Shown: piece by piece, positions 61,301-64,000 of the stretch
How positions within the stretch are numbered: the first letter of the stretch is position 1
How the letters are laid out: the number at the start of each line of letters is the position of its first letter
NCBI RefSeq assembly: GCF_006438915.1
Contig: NZ_RCZE01000018.1
Span: 1-64,000, forward strand
Length of the DNA: 64,000 nucleotides
Source of the DNA: Pseudomonas arsenicoxydans
GTDB lineage: Bacteria > Pseudomonadota > Gammaproteobacteria > Pseudomonadales > Pseudomonadaceae
Direction of reading: 5' to 3'
Notes under the pieces: model-generated
Databases searched by the model: none
What the model was told of the DNA's origin: nothing
What the model saw: the letters and a program-made list of their open reading frames with translations, nothing else
Program-made: the position numbers and the translations under genes

Positions 61301-61662
61301 ACAAAGACGTCAGCGGTGTGTTGCGTTCGTTCGATTACGCGGCCGCGATGACGATCAATGTGCACAACGTCGACAACACGGCGCAGGCTCAGGTCGCGCG
61401 CCAACGGGTCGCCGAGCGGTACCTGATTGAAGCAAAACAGGCATTTGTCGACGCTTATCGGCTGGCGGCAGCTAGTCTTGCTCATGCGTGGCAAGATCCG
61501 GAAGGCGAGGACGCCGCGCTGGCGTTGTTCTGTCTGGAGAAGGCGGCTTATGAAGTGGCGTATGAGGCCGAAAATCGCCCCACTTGGCTGCCGGTGCCAC
61601 TGCACGGCTTGTATGGATTATTGAGTGGGCTTAAACCCTTTTCCGATCTTGGTGGAGAGTAG
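58321..61662 (+). CDS. treS: trehalose synthase-maltokinase fusion (TreS-Pep2)
   Basis: This 1113-residue fusion joins trehalose synthase (about residues 1-550) and maltokinase (about 600-1113). TreS isomerises trehalose and maltose; its GH13 site has Asp212 (GLRLDAIPYL), Glu254 (LLAEANQWP) and Asp327 (LRNHDELT). The maltokinase part phosphorylates maltose to maltose-1-phosphate and has an aminoglycoside-phosphotransferase-like core HGDLHLGQ (His956, Asp958) and DFEGEP (Asp975). The fusion would pass maltose directly to phosphorylation. CAGGAG precedes the ATG. The stop is two bases before glgB. Confidence 0.95.
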   Translation: MAKKPKAATFIKDPLWYKDAVIYQVHVKSFFDSNNDGIGDFPGLIAKLDYIADLGVNTIWLLPFYPSPRRDDGYDIAEYRGVHADYGTLADAKRFISEAHERGLRVITELVINHTSDQHAWFQRARKAKPGSAARDFYVWSDDDHKYDGTRIIFLDTEKSNWTWDPVAGQYFWHRFYSHQPDLNFDNPQVMKAVLSVMRYWLDMGIDGLRLDAIPYLIERDGTNNENLPETHDVLKQIRAEIDANYPDRMLLAEANQWPEDTQLYFGETDAQGLNGDECHMAFHFPLMPRMYMALAQEDRFPITDILRQTPEIPANCQWAIFLRNHDELTLEMVTDKERDYLWNYYAADRRARINLGIRRRLAPLVERDRRRVELLNSLLLSMPGTPTLYYGDEIGMGDNIYLGDRDGVRTPMQWSIDRNGGFSRADPASLVLPPIMDPQYGYLSVNVETQAGDPHSLLNWTRRMLAVRKQSKAFGRGTLKMLSPSNRRILAYTREFTGEDGKHEIILCVANVSRSAQAAELDLSAYVGMVPVEMLGGNAFPPIGQLNFLLTLAPYGFYWFGLAAENQMPSWHVEPAQSLPDFTTLVLKKRMEELLETPSRGTLEQGILPSWLQNRRWFAGKDAAIEQVNLAYGVRFGDPLHPVLLSEIEVTSAGQTHRYQLPFGFIPEDQVGAALPQQLALSRVRRGRQVGLITDAFSLEHFIRTVLQGMQNQTVLSSSAGDIRFEPTAELAKLGLTEESPVRYLSAEQSNSSVVIGNSLVLKLIRKLASGVHPELEMSAYLTNAGFQNISPLLGSVVRRDEHGEDTLLMIAQGYLNNQGDAWEWTQNNLERALRDELADAISEQEQHYNALGELRDFAGMLGQRLGEMHQALAAPTKDKDFAPQVTSQKEAQASAKDVAAQLEHALKLLKQHQNQLNPADQTLVSRLLDDKKAILSHVQELGKKAVGGLRIRVHGDLHLGQVLVIKGDAYLIDFEGEPARPLHERRGKHSPYKDVSGVLRSFDYAAAMTINVHNVDNTAQAQVARQRVAERYLIEAKQAFVDAYRLAAASLAHAWQDPEGEDAALALFCLEKAAYEVAYEAENRPTWLPVPLHGLYGLLSGLKPFSDLGGE

Positions 61663-61664
61663 TC

Positions 61665-63896
61665 ATGAGTTTCTCGAACAAGGAACAGGGTCACGCTAAA
61701 GAGGCGTTACTGCCCAGATCGCGGGATATCGACGCGCTGGTACGCGCCGAACATCACGACCCCTTTGCAATTCTCGGCCCCCATGGCGATGGCCACGGTG
61801 GGCAATTCATTCGTGCCTATCTGCCGGACGCCTTGAGCGTGCAAGTGTTGGCCAGGGACTCCGGGGAAGAACTCGGCAACCTTGAAGCCACCCAGACGCC
61901 GGGGCTGTTTGTCGGGCATTTCGATCGCGCCCAGGCGTACCTGCTGCGCACCCGTTGGGCTGGCGGCGAGCAAGTCAGCGAAGACCCTTACAGCTTTGGC
62001 CCGCTGCTCGGCGAGATGGATTTGTACCTGTTCGCTGAAGGCAATCATCGCGACCTGAGCAGTTGCCTAGGCGCACAGTTGAAGACGGTCGACGGCGTCG
62101 ACGGCGTGCGCTTCGCCGTGTGGGCGCCCAACGCCAAGCGCGTGTCGGTGGTCGGTGATTTCAACAACTGGGACGGTCGCCGCCATCCCATGCGTCTGCG
62201 CCATCCGACCGGAGTCTGGGAGCTGTTCATCCCGCGCCTGCGTGCGGGCGAGGCGTACAAATACGAAATCCTCGGCAGCCAAGGCATATTGCCGCTCAAG
62301 GCTGACCCGATGGCGCTGGCCACTACTTTGCCGCCAGACACGGCCTCCAAGGTTGCCTCGCCGCTGAACATCGATTGGCAGGATCAGGCGTGGATGGAGT
62401 CGCGTGGCGAACGCCAGCGACCTGCGGCGCCGCTGTCGATCTACGAACTGCATGCCGGTTCCTGGCAATGTGAGCTGGACGATTTGGGCGAAGTCGCCCG
62501 CCAGTACACCTGGCATGAGTTGGGTGAGCGGCTGATTCCTTACGTGAAAGACTTGGGTTTCACCCATATCGAGCTGATGCCGATCATGGAGCACCCGTTC
62601 GGCGGCTCATGGGGTTATCAACTGCTGTCGCAATTCGCCCCCAGCGCCCGTTACGGTTCTCCGGATGACTTTGCCGCCTTCGTCAACGCCTGCCACCAGG
62701 CGGAAATCGGCGTGATTCTCGATTGGGTGCCGGCGCATTTTCCGACCGATACCCACGGCCTGGCGCAATTCGATGGCACGGCGTTGTATGAATACGGCAA
62801 CCCGCAGGAAGGTTTTCATCAGGACTGGGACACGCTGATCTACAACCTCGGCCGCACCGAAGTTCACGGCTACATGCTGGCCTCGGGGTTTCACTGGCTC
62901 AAGCATTTTCACGTCGATGGCCTGCGCGTCGATGCGGTGGCGTCGATGCTCTATCGCGATTACTCGCGCAAGGCTGGTGAATGGGTGCCGAACCGCCACG
63001 GCGGTCGGGAAAACCTCGAAGCCATCGACTTCTTGCGACACCTCAACGACGTGGTGGCGCTGGAGGCGCCGGGTGCGCTGGTCATCGCCGAAGAATCCAC
63101 TGCGTGGCCGGGCGTTAGCCAAAGCACGCAACAAGGCGGTCTGGGCTTTGCCTACAAATGGAACATGGGCTGGATGCACGATTCGTTGCATTACATCCAG
63201 CAGGACCCGGTGTACCGCGCCCATCACCACAACGAACTGAGTTTTGGCCTGGTGTACGCCTGGTCCGAGCGTTTCATCCTGCCGATTTCCCACGATGAAG
63301 TGGTTCACGGCAAGCATTCGCTGATCGACAAGATGCCCGGCGACCGCTGGCAGAAGTTCGCCAACCTGCGCGCCTACTTGAGCTTCATGTGGACCCACCC
63401 GGGCAAGAAACTGTTGTTCATGGGCTGCGAATTCGGCCAGTGGCGCGAGTGGAACCACGACCAGCAACTCGACTGGTACTTGCTGCAATACCCTGAACAC
63501 AAAGGCGTGCAGAAACTGGTCGGCGACCTCAATCGGTTGTACCGCGAAGAGCCGGCGCTGCATGAGCAGGACGATGCGCCGCAAGGCTTCCAGTGGCTGA
63601 TTGGCGACGATGCGATCAACAGCGTCTACGCGTGGTTGCGCTGGAGCAAAGAAGGGCGGCCGGTGCTGGTCGTGGCCAACTTTACGCCGGTGCCGCGTGA
63701 GGGCTATCGCGTCGGTGTACCGATTGCCGGGCGCTGGACCGAGGTGATCAACAGCGATGCGGCGATGTATGCCGGCTCCAATTATGGCAACAGTGGCGGG
63801 GCATTTACGGAGGAGGAACCGAGCCATGGGCAGGCGCTGTCACTGGTGTTGAATTTGCCGCCGCTGGCGGTGTTGATCTTGCGGCCTGAGGGCTGA
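61665..63896 (+). CDS. glgB: 1,4-alpha-glucan branching enzyme GlgB
   Basis: This 743-residue GH13_9 enzyme creates alpha-1,6 branches in alpha-glucan. It has two N-terminal carbohydrate-binding-like domains (the second with VRFAVWAPNAKRVSVVGDFN), a catalytic barrel with nucleophile Asp423 (GLRVDAVASML), acid/base Glu476 (VIAEESTAWPG) and the conserved LPISHDEVVHGK, and a C-terminal beta domain. The start ATG follows treS by two bases, with GGAGAG about 7 bases upstream. Length is as for E. coli GlgB (728). Confidence 0.96.
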   Translation: MSFSNKEQGHAKEALLPRSRDIDALVRAEHHDPFAILGPHGDGHGGQFIRAYLPDALSVQVLARDSGEELGNLEATQTPGLFVGHFDRAQAYLLRTRWAGGEQVSEDPYSFGPLLGEMDLYLFAEGNHRDLSSCLGAQLKTVDGVDGVRFAVWAPNAKRVSVVGDFNNWDGRRHPMRLRHPTGVWELFIPRLRAGEAYKYEILGSQGILPLKADPMALATTLPPDTASKVASPLNIDWQDQAWMESRGERQRPAAPLSIYELHAGSWQCELDDLGEVARQYTWHELGERLIPYVKDLGFTHIELMPIMEHPFGGSWGYQLLSQFAPSARYGSPDDFAAFVNACHQAEIGVILDWVPAHFPTDTHGLAQFDGTALYEYGNPQEGFHQDWDTLIYNLGRTEVHGYMLASGFHWLKHFHVDGLRVDAVASMLYRDYSRKAGEWVPNRHGGRENLEAIDFLRHLNDVVALEAPGALVIAEESTAWPGVSQSTQQGGLGFAYKWNMGWMHDSLHYIQQDPVYRAHHHNELSFGLVYAWSERFILPISHDEVVHGKHSLIDKMPGDRWQKFANLRAYLSFMWTHPGKKLLFMGCEFGQWREWNHDQQLDWYLLQYPEHKGVQKLVGDLNRLYREEPALHEQDDAPQGFQWLIGDDAINSVYAWLRWSKEGRPVLVVANFTPVPREGYRVGVPIAGRWTEVINSDAAMYAGSNYGNSGGAFTEEEPSHGQALSLVLNLPPLAVLILRPEG

Positions 63897-63914
63897 TTCA
63901 GAACCGAGGTGCTG

Positions 63915-64000
63915 CCTTCACGAGCAAGCCCGCTCCCACATTTAACCGAGTTCTTCCATGAGAATGCGGTCGAATGTGGGAGCGGGCTTGCTCGCGAAGG
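63915..64000. repeat. REPIN, GTGGGAGCGGGC type, cut by the window edge
   Basis: CCTTCACGAGCAAGCCCGCT at the left arm (one change from the usual CGCG) and AGCGGGCTTGCTCGCGAAGG at the right. The spacer (TTTAACCGAGTTCTTCCATG, then AGAATGCGGTCGA) is nearly that of the copy at 16034. It lies just after glgB. Confidence 0.87.

Overview
The window is a chromosomal segment of a fluorescent pseudomonad, most likely the Pseudomonas fluorescens/koreensis/mandelii group. This rests on high-GC coding with Pseudomonas-type genes (MuxABC-OpmB, MoxR/Bat operon, large NAD-glutamate dehydrogenase, GlgE/TreS-Pep2/GlgB) and on many intergenic palindromic repeats of the REP/REPIN kind known from this group. The species was not tested against any database.

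Layout. 1-0.3 kb: the 3' end of an IS110-type transposase gene and a REP-like palindrome. 0.4-3.1 kb: a DUF5629-like gene overlapping a secreted beta-propeller lactonase, then four small secreted or membrane proteins. 3.2-8.7 kb (minus): sbcD-sbcC-GST. 9.0-15.9 kb (minus): moxR, DUF58, DUF4381, two VWA proteins (the second with TPR) and batD, nearly all overlapping. 17.0-21.9 kb: the 1633-residue NAD-glutamate dehydrogenase, with a strong terminator followed directly by a class C-like group II intron (about 21955-23873). 24-38 kb: mostly single genes: a lipoprotein, cupin, quinol monooxygenase-like protein, a MocR regulator divergent from an AhpD-like protein, LysR, GNAT, Asp/Glu racemase, AraC, two unknowns, an eight-haem TPR cytochrome, a DUF3313-type lipoprotein, a periplasmic HAD hydrolase and a YciI protein. 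38.5 kb: tpx. 39.2-48.2 kb: muxA-muxB-muxC-opmB, joined by ATGA overlaps. 48.5-55.6 kb: an MHYT-GGDEF-EAL protein, SDR, a second MocR, CcoG, a DUF3203-like protein and MgtC. 55.7-63.9 kb: a 54-residue proline-rich protein, then divergently glgE, treS/pep2 and glgB.

Gene cooperation. SbcC and SbcD form one DNA end-processing nuclease. MoxR and the Bat proteins are a probable chaperone/envelope-stress module. MuxABC-OpmB is a complete tripartite efflux pump. The TreS-Pep2 fusion, GlgE and GlgB form a full route from trehalose via maltose and maltose-1-phosphate to branched alpha-glucan; an AlgU (sigma-22)-like promoter lies upstream of glgE, which would suit an osmotic or desiccation response.

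Most of the window is ordinary core genome. The less explained parts are the octahaem-TPR cytochrome, the small-protein cluster at 2.0-3.1 kb, the REPIN-in-REPIN at 58.1 kb, the near-identical REPIN pair 48 kb apart, and the intron sitting on the gdhB terminator. I did not find a clearly new multi-gene system such as a defence island, CRISPR array or biosynthetic cluster.
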